Positions 44,278 through 53,986 of a stretch of 64,000 bases of DNA are shown here, one piece after another. Numbering within the stretch: position 1 is the first letter of the stretch; each line of letters begins with the position of its first letter. The notes under the pieces are model-generated. The model made no database searches. It saw only the letters and a program-made list of their open reading frames with translations, and had not been told where the DNA came from. This stretch comes from Qipengyuania oceanensis. GTDB lineage: Bacteria; Pseudomonadota; Alphaproteobacteria; Sphingomonadales; Sphingomonadaceae. The DNA lies in assembly GCF_009827535.1 (NCBI RefSeq), contig NZ_WTYN01000001.1:930001-994000 (forward strand), read 5' to 3'. The position numbers were made by a program, and so were the translations under genes.

Positions 44278-45639
44278 ATGAGCGACGGTGCGAAACTGAC
44301 GCGCGGATCGATCCGCGGCCACCTCGTCTCGCAGACCTTGCCGATGATCATCGGGGTCGCAGCGATCATGTCCATCGGGCTGATCGACGCCTATTTCATC
44401 GGCCAGCTCGGCAGCGCGCAACTAGCGGCAATCGCCTTCATCTTCCCGGTCAGCGTCGCGGTCGCCAGCCTTGGCGTCGGCATCATGGTCGGCATCAATT
44501 CGGTCGTTGCGCGGGCACTGGGCGGCGGCAAGGCAGACCGCGCCAACCAGCTTGCCAGCCTCGGTATCGCATTCGCCCTGGCACTGGGCTGCGTGCTCGG
44601 GCTGGCGCTCTATGTGCTGCTCGGCCCGCTGTTCCGCCTGATGCAGGCCGATGCGGAGCTGATGCCGCTGATCCTCGAATACATGCAGCCCTACGCCTTC
44701 GGCATTCCGTTGCTGCTGCTGCAGATGGGCCTCAACGGAGTGCTGCGCGGTCAGGGCGAGGCGCGCAAGACATCCTACGTCTCGATCAGCTATGCCGCAG
44801 CCAACTGGGTTCTCGATCCGCTGCTCATCACCGGCGCGTTCGGCTTCGAGGGCTTCGGCATCGCCGGCGCAGCCTATGCCACGCTCGCCGGCTGGGCCAT
44901 CGCGATCCTGCTGGCGCGCTGGCTGATCCGCAAGACACCCATCGAGGTCAGCAGGCGGCATCTGCGGCAGGAGCACTATCTCGATCCGCTCAAGGCAATC
45001 GCCCGAGTGGCCACCCCCGCAGCCTTCTCCAACGCCATCAACCCGATCGGCCTGGCCGTGCTGACGAGCCTCGTCGCAATCGAGGGCCAGGCGGCGGTCG
45101 CCGGCTTCGGCGCCGCCGGACGCCTGCAGAGTTTCGCGGTGGTCCCCCTGCTCGGCCTGTCGGGGTCAATCGGTGCCATCGTCGGGCAGAACTGGGGTGC
45201 CGGGCAGGCGGAGCGTGCGCGCCGCGCATTCTATTATGCCGGGGCCTTCAGCCTGGTATACGGCCTGCTGATCGCCGGTCTGCTGGTCTTCGCATCGGAC
45301 TGGTTCGCCGGTTTCTTCAGCGACGATCCCCCGGTGATCGAGCAATTCAATCGCTACCTCGCCATCGCCGCGTGGGGCTATGCCGGATACGGCCTGCTCA
45401 TCATCGGCAACGGCGCGCTCAACGCGATCGATCGATCCGGAATCGCGCTGGCGCAGAGCGTGGCGCGCGTGTTCCTCGTCATGCTGCCCTTCGCCTGGAT
45501 CCTGCGGGGCCAATGGGGTGCGGACGCCGTCTACGCTGCGGAACTGGCCGCCAATGTCATCGGCGGAGCCGTCGCGGCCTTCCTCGTGTGGCACTTCCTC
45601 CATCGCGATGCCGCGGACGCCGGGGAATCCGGCAAGTGA
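44278..45639 (+). CDS. MATE-family efflux transporter
   Basis: A 453-residue protein with twelve predicted helices in two MatE repeats. GQLGSAQLAAIAFIFPVSVA in the first half and EGQAAVAGFGAAGRLQSFAVV in the second are repeat-equivalent. MATE proteins export drugs or toxic metabolites against Na+ or H+. The substrate is unknown. The ATG at 44278 follows AGGG weakly. The cheA leader begins 58 bases after its stop. Confidence 0.88.
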   Translation: MSDGAKLTRGSIRGHLVSQTLPMIIGVAAIMSIGLIDAYFIGQLGSAQLAAIAFIFPVSVAVASLGVGIMVGINSVVARALGGGKADRANQLASLGIAFALALGCVLGLALYVLLGPLFRLMQADAELMPLILEYMQPYAFGIPLLLLQMGLNGVLRGQGEARKTSYVSISYAAANWVLDPLLITGAFGFEGFGIAGAAYATLAGWAIAILLARWLIRKTPIEVSRRHLRQEHYLDPLKAIARVATPAAFSNAINPIGLAVLTSLVAIEGQAAVAGFGAAGRLQSFAVVPLLGLSGSIGAIVGQNWGAGQAERARRAFYYAGAFSLVYGLLIAGLLVFASDWFAGFFSDDPPVIEQFNRYLAIAAWGYAGYGLLIIGNGALNAIDRSGIALAQSVARVFLVMLPFAWILRGQWGADAVYAAELAANVIGGAVAAFLVWHFLHRDAADAGESGK

Positions 45640-45668
45640 CCGTTCGTTAACCATCCTCCTGCATAGAC

Positions 45669-45693
45669 GCACGCTGGATCCAAGGGAGCGTGC
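45669..45693 (+). promoter_or_regulatory. Hairpin around the cheA ribosome binding site
   Basis: GCACGCT at 45669-45675 pairs perfectly with AGCGTGC at 45687-45693. The loop and edge contain the Shine-Dalgarno AAGGGAG, and the cheA ATG is at 45698. The fold could present or limit the ribosome binding site. Confidence 0.4.
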
Positions 45694-45697
45694 AGAC

Positions 45698-48049
45698 ATG
45701 GACGACCTGCTGGCTGAGTTCGTGGCCGAAACCCGCGAAATGCTACAGGCAAGCGAGGGCGAGCTCGTCGCGTGGGAAGCCGATCCGGCCGACCGCGCGC
45801 GGTTGGATACGATCTTCCGCTTTGTCCATACCGTGAAGGGCAATTGCGGCTTCTTCGATTTCCCGCAGCTCGAAGCGCTGAGCCACGCCGCCGAGAGCGC
45901 GCTGGCAGAGGTCCGCGCCGGGCATCGTGAAACCGACGCTACGCTGGTCACCGCCGTGCTGTCGGTTATCGACCGCATTTCCGAGATGGTCGACGCGATC
46001 GAGGCAGGTGGGCCGATCACCGGCGACGATGCGAAGCTGATCGCATCGCTCGAGGCCGATCCGGGCGATCTCGGCGAAGTCGCGCCGCACAGCAGTCACA
46101 AGCAGCGAGAGGACAAGCAGGGGGCAACTCCAGCCACGGCGGCGCAACGCACGATCCGTCTGCCCGTCGAATTGCTCGACCGGGTGATGAGCGGCGTGTC
46201 GGACCTCGTTCTTGCTCGCAACGACCTCGCCCGGCGGTTTCGCGAACACGGCGCACCCGCCGAACTCGACAACCCGTTCGAGCGGTTGTCGGCGATCTTG
46301 GGCGACGTGCGCGAAGCCGTCTCGCGCATGCGGATGCAGCGGATCGAGCACCTGTTCAACGCGATCCCGCGCATGGTGCGCGACCTGTCGGCCGACCTCG
46401 ACAAGCAGGTGATGGTGGAAATCGACGGCAATGGCGTCGAACTCGACCGCGAGATGATCGAACTCGTCCGCGATCCGCTCACGCATATCATCCGCAATGC
46501 CATCGGCCACGGGATCGAGACCCCGTCGCAGCGTCGCGCGGCGGGCAAGCGCGAGATCGGCCTGCTCAGCGTTGCGGCGAGCCAGTCGGGCAACCGGATC
46601 ACGATCCGCATCAGCGACGACGGGCGCGGGCTCGATGCCGACAGGATCGCCAGCAAGGCGATCGCCGCCGGTCTGGTCACTTCGTCTGAACTGGCCGCGA
46701 TGGACAGCGACGAGCGAACCGATCTCATCTTCGAGCCGGGTCTGTCGACCGCCGACAAGGTCGATGCGATTTCCGGACGCGGCGTCGGACTCGATGTCGT
46801 GCGCGCCAACGTCGAACGACTGGGCGGTTTGATCCAAGTCGCAAGCGAGGTCGGTGCCGGTACGGTCTTCACGCTCGTCCTTCCACTCACCCTGAGCATC
46901 ATCGGAAGCCTGACGGTGAAGGCGGCGGGACAGAGCTTCGCGATCCCCCGCGCCTATGTCGACGAGATCGTCCACGGCAGCTCCGCTGCGCTCGAATTCG
47001 CGACCATCGGCGATGCGAGCGTGGTGACCTTCCGCGGGGAGCGGATCCGCTACGTCTCGATCCGCGATGCGCTGGGCCTCGAGCCGGATGCAGAGCGGCC
47101 AGGTGGTGTAGTGATGCTGCGTCTCGTGACGGGCCAGCGCTTCGCGCTCGGGGTAGAGCGGGTGCTCGATCACGAGGAACTGGTGATCAAACCGGTCTCT
47201 CCCGAAATTGCCGGCTGCGGGCTTTATGCCGGCCTCACCCTGCTGGAAGACGGACAACCCATCCTCCTGCTCGACATTCAGGGGATAGCCGCGGCGCGCA
47301 AGCTGGTCGACGCCTCGGTCGAGCGCGGCGCTCGCGAAACCGACGACGACCGGACCGACGCAAGCTGGGATCGCAAGCTGATGCTGTTCCACACGCTCGG
47401 CGGCCTGGAGCGCGCAATGCCCATGGAACTGGTACGCCGGATCGACACCGTCGATGCATCGGCAATCTTGATCGAGGCCGAACGCGCCACCGTGGTGATG
47501 GACGATACGATCTTCGCCCTGACGGGTCACGAAACCGGCCCTCTCCCGGCAAGAAACGTGCGCCTTCTCCGCCTGAGCGACGGAGCGAGCACCATCGTCC
47601 ACGCGGTATCCGCAATCGCCGATGCCGTGGACATAACCGAGCCGCTCAAGCCCGCGATCGACGACCCGTCCATCGAGGGCCTTGCGCTGGTCGACGGGCG
47701 TTCCGTGCCGGTCATCGACGGCCACTGGCTGTTCGCCGCTCATGCGCCAGATGCGACACCCGCCGATGCGCCCCGGTGCTGGCTGCCGGACGACAGCGAT
47801 TGGGCCAGGACGATCCTCGCTCCGCTGGTGCGCGCTGCCGGCTATCGCGTCACGCAGAGCCACGAAGACGCCGACATTGTCTTCGTCCTTGCAGGAGAGG
47901 ACGACGGACACGCGCGTGGAGCGCCGAACATCATCACCCTTCGGGATCAGCGTGCTGGTGCACCGCACGGCGAAGAAAGCATTTATCGCTACGACCGCAA
48001 CGCGATCCTCGGGGCGCTGTCGCGCGCACGCGCAGGAGAAGCCCGATGA
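45698..48049 (+). CDS. cheA: CheA hybrid histidine kinase with degenerate receiver
   Basis: A 783-residue chemotaxis kinase. An N-terminal HPt domain carries the phospho-accepting His (H44 in FVHTVKGNCGFF). A dimerisation domain and the HATPase with N-box (HIIRNAIGHG) and DGRGLD come next, followed by a CheW-like domain to about residue 530. A second CheW-like region (about 560-690) precedes a C-terminal REC-like remnant (about 700-783, LPDDSDWARTILAPLVRAAGYRV). The usual phospho-acceptor Asp of the remnant is missing. There is no clear P2 (CheY-binding) domain. It is the first gene of a che operon whose stop overlaps cheW. Confidence 0.92.
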   Translation: MDDLLAEFVAETREMLQASEGELVAWEADPADRARLDTIFRFVHTVKGNCGFFDFPQLEALSHAAESALAEVRAGHRETDATLVTAVLSVIDRISEMVDAIEAGGPITGDDAKLIASLEADPGDLGEVAPHSSHKQREDKQGATPATAAQRTIRLPVELLDRVMSGVSDLVLARNDLARRFREHGAPAELDNPFERLSAILGDVREAVSRMRMQRIEHLFNAIPRMVRDLSADLDKQVMVEIDGNGVELDREMIELVRDPLTHIIRNAIGHGIETPSQRRAAGKREIGLLSVAASQSGNRITIRISDDGRGLDADRIASKAIAAGLVTSSELAAMDSDERTDLIFEPGLSTADKVDAISGRGVGLDVVRANVERLGGLIQVASEVGAGTVFTLVLPLTLSIIGSLTVKAAGQSFAIPRAYVDEIVHGSSAALEFATIGDASVVTFRGERIRYVSIRDALGLEPDAERPGGVVMLRLVTGQRFALGVERVLDHEELVIKPVSPEIAGCGLYAGLTLLEDGQPILLLDIQGIAAARKLVDASVERGARETDDDRTDASWDRKLMLFHTLGGLERAMPMELVRRIDTVDASAILIEAERATVVMDDTIFALTGHETGPLPARNVRLLRLSDGASTIVHAVSAIADAVDITEPLKPAIDDPSIEGLALVDGRSVPVIDGHWLFAAHAPDATPADAPRCWLPDDSDWARTILAPLVRAAGYRVTQSHEDADIVFVLAGEDDGHARGAPNIITLRDQRAGAPHGEESIYRYDRNAILGALSRARAGEAR

Positions 48050-48477
48050 GCGATCTCGTCGTCCTCGCCACGATCGCCGGCCGCCAAGTCGCTGTCGCCG
48101 CCGCCGAAGTGCAGGCGGTCGTCGACCTGGAAGCGATCGTGCCTGTCCCCGGCGCGCCGCACCACGTGGCCGGCATCACCGCGCTGCGTAGCCGCCCGCT
48201 TACCGTCATCGACATGCAAACAGTCGTCGCAAGCGGCTCCTGTGTCCGCGATGAGTGCCGCGCGCTCGTGGTCGAACACCAGGGGCACGGCTATGCCCTG
48301 ATCGTCGACGAAGTGGCAGACGTGGTCCCGCTCACCGGCGAGCCCAAACCGGTTCCGGGCAAGCTCTCGAGCACCTGGCAGACGCTCGCAAGCGCGCTGG
48401 TCGAAACGGACTCCGGCCCCGCCCTCCTCATCGATTTCCGCACGATCCTTGGCGCCAATCACGAGCAGGCCGCTTAA
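48046..48477 (+). CDS. cheW: CheW-like coupling protein
   Basis: A 143-residue SH3-like scaffold linking the receptor array to CheA. VVDLEAIVPVPGAPHHVAGIT and LRSRPLTVIDMQTVV match the CheW pattern, though the N-terminal strand is short. It overlaps cheA by four bases and is followed by cheY. GGAGAA precedes the ATG. Confidence 0.9.
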   Translation: MSDLVVLATIAGRQVAVAAAEVQAVVDLEAIVPVPGAPHHVAGITALRSRPLTVIDMQTVVASGSCVRDECRALVVEHQGHGYALIVDEVADVVPLTGEPKPVPGKLSSTWQTLASALVETDSGPALLIDFRTILGANHEQAA

Positions 48478-48528
48478 TGCTATGGTTACCGGTTGGGCAT
48501 ATGCTTCGTCCCAAACAGAGGGCGCACC

Positions 48529-48894
48529 ATGAAAACTTGTCTTGTCGTTGACGACTCACGAGTGATCCGGAAGGTCTCGAGGCATATCCTCGAGACGCTG
48601 GATTTCGACGTGACCGAAGCGGAAAACGGCCAGGAAGGCCTTGCCGCATGCGAAACCGCCATGCCGGACGTGATCCTTCTCGACTGGAACATGCCGGTGA
48701 TGACCGGGATCGAGTTCATCACCAAGCTGCGGCAGCGACCGGGCGGCGATGCTCCCAAAGTCGTCTTCTGCACCACCGAGAACGATGTCGCCCATATCCG
48801 CGAAGCAATCAGCGCCGGGGCGGACGAATACGTGATGAAGCCCTTCGACCACGAAACGCTCCAGATCAAACTCCAGCTCGTCGGGTTCGAATAG
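48529..48894 (+). CDS. cheY: CheY-like response regulator
   Basis: A 121-residue single-domain receiver. Acidic pocket D8/D9, phospho-acceptor D52 in LLDWNMPVMTG, T83 and K104 (YVMKPF) are all in place, so it can be phosphorylated by CheA. The start at 48529 (MKTCLVVDDS) matches the family; an in-frame extension of 12 residues is not conserved. It is not a DNA-binding regulator. Confidence 0.93.
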   Translation: MKTCLVVDDSRVIRKVSRHILETLDFDVTEAENGQEGLAACETAMPDVILLDWNMPVMTGIEFITKLRQRPGGDAPKVVFCTTENDVAHIREAISAGADEYVMKPFDHETLQIKLQLVGFE

Positions 48895-48904
48895 GCACGG
48901 CTTC

Positions 48905-49999
48905 ATGCGATCGGTGGCCGGGATCGAAGAGCGAGGCGGACTGACGGACGCCGCGAAGCGCGCGGGCATACGCGTGATGCTGGTCGACGATTCGCTGACC
49001 GCCCGGACCGCTTTTGCACGCATGATCGAGCAGGAGCCGGACATGGAGACGGTGGCTACGGCTGCCTCCGCCGAGATCGCCATCGCTAACCTCGCGCATA
49101 CGCCGGTCGATGTCATCCTGCTCGATCTCGAGATGCCCGGCATGGGCGGCCTGCAGGCCCTGCCCAAGCTGATCGAACGCGCTGCGGGCGCGCAGATACT
49201 GGTCGTCTCCGCTCTCACGCCCGCGGGCGCGGAGCATACGCTCGCGGCGCTCTCGATGGGCGCTGCCGAAACGATGCTCAAGCCGCTCCCGGGCCAGTTC
49301 GACGATGCCTATCGCACGAGCCTGGTCGCGAAGATTCGCGCGCTGAGCGGCACCGAGACTCGCTCTTCCTCCATCACGGCCCGGACCGTTCCGTCCCGTC
49401 GCTCGGTCGGCTCGCGCCCGCAGATCGTCGCGATCGGCGCCTCGACCGGGGGGATCCACGCGCTCGGCCAGTACCTGCAGGCCTTGCCGCGCGGTTTCGA
49501 CATTCCGATCCTCGTCACGCAGCACCTGCCCGACGCGTTCATGTCCGTCTTCGCACGCCAACTCGAGGCGGCTTCCGGTCGCCAGGCGCTCGTTGCCAGA
49601 CCGGGACTAGAGATCAATCGGCGCGCGATCGTCGTCGCGCCCGGGGACAGCCATCTCGTAGTCCGCGGCCGAGGCGGGCAATTCACCTGCGAGCTCGATA
49701 CCCGGCCTGCCGCGAGCGGATGCATGCCGTCGGTCGATCCCATGCTAACCAGCCTCGCCGAAGCCAGTGAGGGCGCGGCGCTGGCCGTCGTGCTTTCGGG
49801 CATGGGCCGGGACGGGGCGAGCGGTGCACGGGCACTGGTGGACGCAGGCGGAACGGTCTTTGCCCAGGACGCGATCAGCAGCGCGGTCTGGGGCATGCCG
49901 CGTGCCGTGATCGAAGCCGGGCTGGCCGCCGAGGTAGGCTCGCCCGATGACCTTGCCGCCAAGACCATCCAGCTGGCGGGAGTGGCATCTTGGACCTAG
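48905..49999 (+). CDS. cheB: Protein-glutamate methylesterase CheB
   Basis: A 364-residue protein with an N-terminal receiver (D29/D28 pocket, D74 phospho-acceptor in LLDLEMPGMGG) and a C-terminal methylesterase domain. The catalytic Ser is S179 in IGASTGG, the His is H206 in TQHLPD and the Asp is in LSGMGRDGASG. It demethylates chemoreceptors and is activated by CheA. The stop overlaps the cheR start. Confidence 0.94.
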   Translation: MRSVAGIEERGGLTDAAKRAGIRVMLVDDSLTARTAFARMIEQEPDMETVATAASAEIAIANLAHTPVDVILLDLEMPGMGGLQALPKLIERAAGAQILVVSALTPAGAEHTLAALSMGAAETMLKPLPGQFDDAYRTSLVAKIRALSGTETRSSSITARTVPSRRSVGSRPQIVAIGASTGGIHALGQYLQALPRGFDIPILVTQHLPDAFMSVFARQLEAASGRQALVARPGLEINRRAIVVAPGDSHLVVRGRGGQFTCELDTRPAASGCMPSVDPMLTSLAEASEGAALAVVLSGMGRDGASGARALVDAGGTVFAQDAISSAVWGMPRAVIEAGLAAEVGSPDDLAAKTIQLAGVASWT

Positions 50000-50907
50000 G
50001 CGACGTCTCGCTGCGCTTCATCGCCGACCTGCTCGCAGAGCGGACCGGACAGCAATTGACCGAAGGGCGCGTGTGGCGGGTCGGGACGGCCTTGTCCGGG
50101 ATCTTCCGCAAGCGCGGAATCTCGAACGTGGAGCAGCTGGTCTGCCTGCTCGACCAGGCCGAGGAAAAGGCGCTGGCCGACGAGGTAGTCGAGGCGCTGC
50201 TCAACAACGAGACCTATTTCTTCCGCGATCCGGCCTACTTCAAGGTGCTGGCCGAACTGATTCTGCCCACACTCAGGCGCGCGCGCGCTGGCAAGCGCAA
50301 GCTCAAGATCTGGTCGGCGGGCTGCTCTACCGGCCAGGAAGTCCTGTCGCTCGCGATGGTTTTCGCCGAGCAGCAGGAACAATGGGCGGACTGGTCGATC
50401 GAGATCCTCGGCACCGATATCTCCGGCCAGGCGATCGATACCGCACGCCGCGGGCGCTACTCGCAATTCGAAATCCAGCGCGGCCTGGGCGTGAACCGCA
50501 TGCTCAATTTCTTCGAAGAGACCGAGCAGGGCTGGCTTTCCACCGACCGGGTATCGCGGCTGGTCCGCTTCAACCGGCACAATGTGCTCGACCAGACCCC
50601 GTCCTCGGGCCCGTTCGACCTCGTCATGTGCCGCAACGTGCTTCTCTATTTCGACGCGGCCACGCGCGAACGCGCGTTCCGCCGGCTGCACGAGGGGCTG
50701 TCTCCCGACGGCTGGCTGATGCTGGGCGCAGGGGAGACGGTCGTCGGCCAGACCCGGCAATTCCAGATCGAACCGGGCGTGGGCGGAATCTATCGTCCCG
50801 TGCCGCAGGAAGGTCCCGCCTTCGGCGCGCCGCACGAGCCGTCATCGGAGACGGGAGCAGCGCTGCCGAATTCGGTCGAAGGTAAACGCGAATTTACCGT
50901 TCCTTAG
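49990..50907 (+). CDS. cheR: Chemotaxis protein methyltransferase CheR
   Basis: A 305-residue SAM-dependent methyltransferase acting on chemoreceptor glutamates. The NNETYFFRD signature is at about residue 72, the SAM-binding WSAGCSTGQE near 109, and MCRNVLLYFD near 216. The start is a TTG at 49990 inside the end of cheB (10-base overlap). It carries a short C-terminal Glu/Pro-rich tail. Confidence 0.94.
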   Translation: MDLGDVSLRFIADLLAERTGQQLTEGRVWRVGTALSGIFRKRGISNVEQLVCLLDQAEEKALADEVVEALLNNETYFFRDPAYFKVLAELILPTLRRARAGKRKLKIWSAGCSTGQEVLSLAMVFAEQQEQWADWSIEILGTDISGQAIDTARRGRYSQFEIQRGLGVNRMLNFFEETEQGWLSTDRVSRLVRFNRHNVLDQTPSSGPFDLVMCRNVLLYFDAATRERAFRRLHEGLSPDGWLMLGAGETVVGQTRQFQIEPGVGGIYRPVPQEGPAFGAPHEPSSETGAALPNSVEGKREFTVP

Positions 50908-50931
50908 CCAAATTCGCCTAGCCGACGGGAG

Positions 50932-52494
50932 TTGACGCTCACTTCAGGGCAATTGGGGGGCTCGGTGATCATCCGGGAAGGTAAATACGGCCTGTCTTCA
51001 CGTGCGCTGGTTTTCGCGCCGCTGGTCGTACTCACCCTGATTTTCGGATCGGTCGCCATCGTTGCAGCTACCGATGCGGTCGTCTTCAAGAAGCCCGCGC
51101 ACCTGCTGCTGGCCGGCGCGACCGTCTATCTCGCGGCACTTTACATCCTCGTCCGGATCGGCCTGATCAATGTTCGCAGGCTCGAACAACTCGGCCTCAG
51201 CGACAGCCTCACCGGCCTGCCCAACCGCCGGGCGCTTCACGCCGACATGGCCCGCCATGCCAAACCGGGCGAAGAGCGCGCAATGGCTCTCATCGATCTC
51301 GACGGGTTCAAGTTCGTCAACGACCACTATGGCCATGCCATCGGCGACCAGTTGATCAAGCAGTGCGCGATCATCTTCCAGAAGGTCTGCGGCGAAGAAG
51401 CCCGATGCTACCGGCTGGGCGGCGACGAGTTCGCGCTCGGGATGAACGGGCCGCTTTCCGCGACCATCCTTGAAGGGATCTGCCGGAGCCTCATCGAACG
51501 GCTGCAGAAACCGATCTCGATCGACGATCGCCGGATCACGCTGGGCGCAAGCATCGGCCTGTCGCGCTCGACCGGCAGCGACGGGATCGATTCTTCCGAA
51601 ATGCTGCGCCGTTGCGACGTCGCCACGCTCGCTTCCAAGCGCGGCGGCAAGATGCGCTGCACCTGGTTCAACGAGGCCTTCGACCGCAGCCGGGATGCCC
51701 TGCGCGAACTAGACGAGGACTTGCGCCGCGCCCTCGCCCAGGGCGAATTCGTGCTGCATTACCAGCCGCTGGTCGATGCCCGGACGCGCGAAGTCGTCGC
51801 GGTGGAATCGCTGATGCGCTGGAACCGCCCGGACGGAAAGGCCATCGGCCCGAACATCTTTATCCCGATCGCCGAGGAATCCGGCCTGATCAACGCGATC
51901 GGCCTGTGGGTCCTGCGGCAGGCCTGCACCGACGCGCTGCAATGGAGCGGCATCAAGCTGTCGGTGAACATTTCGGCGGCCCAGCTTCGCAACCCCGAAT
52001 TCCCGATCCAGCTCGGCGACATCCTGGAAGAAACCGGCTTCCCGTCGGATCGGCTTGAACTCGAAATCACCGAAACCAGCCTCGTCCTGGACCCGGTTAT
52101 CGCGGAGCGCAGCCTCGACGTCATTCGCGGGTTCGGAGTGAACATCTCGCTCGACGATTTCGGGACCGGATATGCCTCGATCGGCTTCCTGCGCCAGTTC
52201 CGCTTCGAAAAGCTCAAGCTCGACCGCTCGCTAGTTGTCCAGGCAAGCGAAGACGACGGCTCGCGCGCCATGATGCTGTCCAGCATCACCGTGGCCCGCG
52301 CCATGAAGATGGACGTGACGGCCGAAGGCGTCGAGACCCAGGAGCAGGCAGATATGGTCCGCGCCGCGGGCTGCGACCAGATCCAGGGCTGGCTCTACTT
52401 CAAGGCGATGCCACCTGAAGACATTGCGCAATATCTCAGCGGCCCGGCCGAAACCGCCGCGGCGCGCGAAACTGCAAGGAAGAAGTCGGCATGA
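50932..52494 (+). CDS. GGDEF-EAL membrane protein (c-di-GMP turnover)
   Basis: A 520-residue protein with two N-terminal membrane helices (about residues 25-47 and 56-75). A GGDEF domain follows with an intact GGDEF at 163-167 and no RxxD inhibitory site before it, and then an EAL domain. In the EAL part the signature reads ESL (VESLMRWN), while DDFGTGYAS, the KLD lysine motif and AEGVET are conserved. It may therefore make and/or break c-di-GMP; the net activity cannot be read. The track starts at TTG 50932; a GTG at 50965 with GGGGGG close upstream is a credible start. It overlaps mcp by four bases. Confidence 0.9.
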   Translation: MTLTSGQLGGSVIIREGKYGLSSRALVFAPLVVLTLIFGSVAIVAATDAVVFKKPAHLLLAGATVYLAALYILVRIGLINVRRLEQLGLSDSLTGLPNRRALHADMARHAKPGEERAMALIDLDGFKFVNDHYGHAIGDQLIKQCAIIFQKVCGEEARCYRLGGDEFALGMNGPLSATILEGICRSLIERLQKPISIDDRRITLGASIGLSRSTGSDGIDSSEMLRRCDVATLASKRGGKMRCTWFNEAFDRSRDALRELDEDLRRALAQGEFVLHYQPLVDARTREVVAVESLMRWNRPDGKAIGPNIFIPIAEESGLINAIGLWVLRQACTDALQWSGIKLSVNISAAQLRNPEFPIQLGDILEETGFPSDRLELEITETSLVLDPVIAERSLDVIRGFGVNISLDDFGTGYASIGFLRQFRFEKLKLDRSLVVQASEDDGSRAMMLSSITVARAMKMDVTAEGVETQEQADMVRAAGCDQIQGWLYFKAMPPEDIAQYLSGPAETAAARETARKKSA

Positions 52495-53837
52495 ACATGC
52501 AGAGCAGGATCGTAAGCGACGAGATGGCGGAAGAAATCGCCGCCGTGCGTCTCGAGCGGGACGAAATCGTCGAACGCAGTAGCAGCGCGCCGGTCGCCTG
52601 GTTCAACGGCCTCTCGTTGCGAGCCAAGCTGCTGATGTGCGCAGGCGGTCCGCTGATCCCGCTCTTCATCGTGACATTCCTGAGCTATCTCGCCGGCAGC
52701 GATCCCGAACATGCCGCCAATCTCGGTTACTGGGCGACAATCGCTTGCCTGGTATCCATGCTGATCGGCGCGGTCGTGATCCACCGCATTCTGGTCGACA
52801 CGGTCGTACCCATCCAGACCTATGCCCGCGACATGAGCCGTCTTGCCGCAGGCGACCGCGACATCCGCGTGAGCGGGACCGCGCGCACGGACGAGATCGG
52901 CGATTTCGCCCGCGCCCTGCTGGTGTTCGTGAAGTCCGGCCACAAGCTCGACGAACTGTACAACGATCGCAAGGCCAGCGCCGAGCGCCGCAAGGGAGAG
53001 GTGCTCCGGCTCGCCCAGGAGTTTGAAAGCAGGATCGGCGATGTGGTCGGCGGTGTCGCCTCCGCCTCGACGCAATTGCAGAGCACTGCCAGGAGCATGG
53101 CGCTGGCTGCCGAGAGCGCGGCGACCCAGACCGAGCGTGTCGCGCGGTCCATGGACGAGGCTTCGTCCGGCGTCACCGCCGCTGCCGCGGCGAGCGACGA
53201 ATTCGCGATGTCGATCGGCGAGATCAGTCGCCAGGCGGCCAGTTCCGCCGAACTCGCCCGCGAAGCAAGCGAGGCGACGAGCAATGCCGATGGCACGATT
53301 TCGGCCCTGTCGACTTCTGCCGAACAGGTCGGCCAGATCGTCGAGCTGATCCATTCGATTGCGCAACGCACCAATCTGCTCGCCCTCAACGCCTCGATCG
53401 AGGCGGCCCGTGGTGGCGAAGCGGGCCGCGGATTCGCCGTGGTCGCGTCCGAGGTGAAGGATCTCGCCGCGCAGACGAGCCGGGCGACCGAGGAAGTGGC
53501 GGCGCAGATTCGCCGCATCCAGGAATCGACCGGAGCGAGCGTTTCCGCGCTGCGTGCGGTCGGTGACCGGGTGAAGCAGCTCGAGACGACCGCCATCTCG
53601 ATCGCGTCCGCCGTCGACCAGCAGTCGGTCGCGGGGCAGGATCTAGCGCGCAGCATCGATATCGCCGCGCGCGGAACCGACGAGGTCTCCTCCCATATCG
53701 ACGAAGTTCGCGAGACCTCGGTTTCGACCGGCGCGGCGGCCAGCCAGCTGCTGAATTCGGCGACCGAGCTCGAAGGGCAGGCATCGACCTTGCGTTCGCA
53801 GGTGGACGACTTCCTGTCGCATGTCCGGGCTTCCTGA
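52491..53837 (+). CDS. Methyl-accepting chemotaxis protein with minimal periplasmic part
   Basis: A 448-residue receptor with two membrane helices at about 47-68 and 79-101 separated by only about ten residues, so there is virtually no periplasmic ligand domain. HAMP follows to about residue 155. The signalling domain has the hairpin tip [20 protein letters not shown]. The first 45 residues are cytoplasmic and charged. Sensing is probably of membrane, cytoplasmic or energy state. The ATG overlaps the GGDEF-EAL stop. Confidence 0.92.
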   Translation: MNMQSRIVSDEMAEEIAAVRLERDEIVERSSSAPVAWFNGLSLRAKLLMCAGGPLIPLFIVTFLSYLAGSDPEHAANLGYWATIACLVSMLIGAVVIHRILVDTVVPIQTYARDMSRLAAGDRDIRVSGTARTDEIGDFARALLVFVKSGHKLDELYNDRKASAERRKGEVLRLAQEFESRIGDVVGGVASASTQLQSTARSMALAAESAATQTERVARSMDEASSGVTAAAAASDEFAMSIGEISRQAASSAELAREASEATSNADGTISALSTSAEQVGQIVELIHSIAQRTNLLALNASIEAARGGEAGRGFAVVASEVKDLAAQTSRATEEVAAQIRRIQESTGASVSALRAVGDRVKQLETTAISIASAVDQQSVAGQDLARSIDIAARGTDEVSSHIDEVRETSVSTGAAASQLLNSATELEGQASTLRSQVDDFLSHVRAS

Positions 53838-53954
53838 CCAAGCGATCGCCGCCGCCGGCCCTGACCATACCGAGAATTCGATTCGCAACATTGGCTGTGA
53901 TCGCACGCGCGCAAAACACGCCTTGACGTAACGGGTTTTACGACGGCATCCCCT

Positions 53955-53971
53955 CGGTCTAAGATAGACCG
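53955..53971. promoter_or_regulatory. Inverted repeat upstream of the acyl-CoA dehydrogenase operon
   Basis: CGGTCTA and TAGACCG form a perfect 7-bp inverted repeat around AGA, just before the ribosome binding site GAGAGGAG and 15 bases before the ATG. A second, CGTAA/TTACG, lies at 53927-53942. Both could be operators for a TetR-type repressor of fatty-acid-like genes. Confidence 0.4.
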
Positions 53972-53986
53972 CGAGAGGAGATACCG

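Noticed and set aside
53923-53965. TTGACG and TAAGAT as -35/-10 for the acyl-CoA operon
   Set aside because: They are separated by about 31 bases, far from 16-18, so they are not a matched pair.
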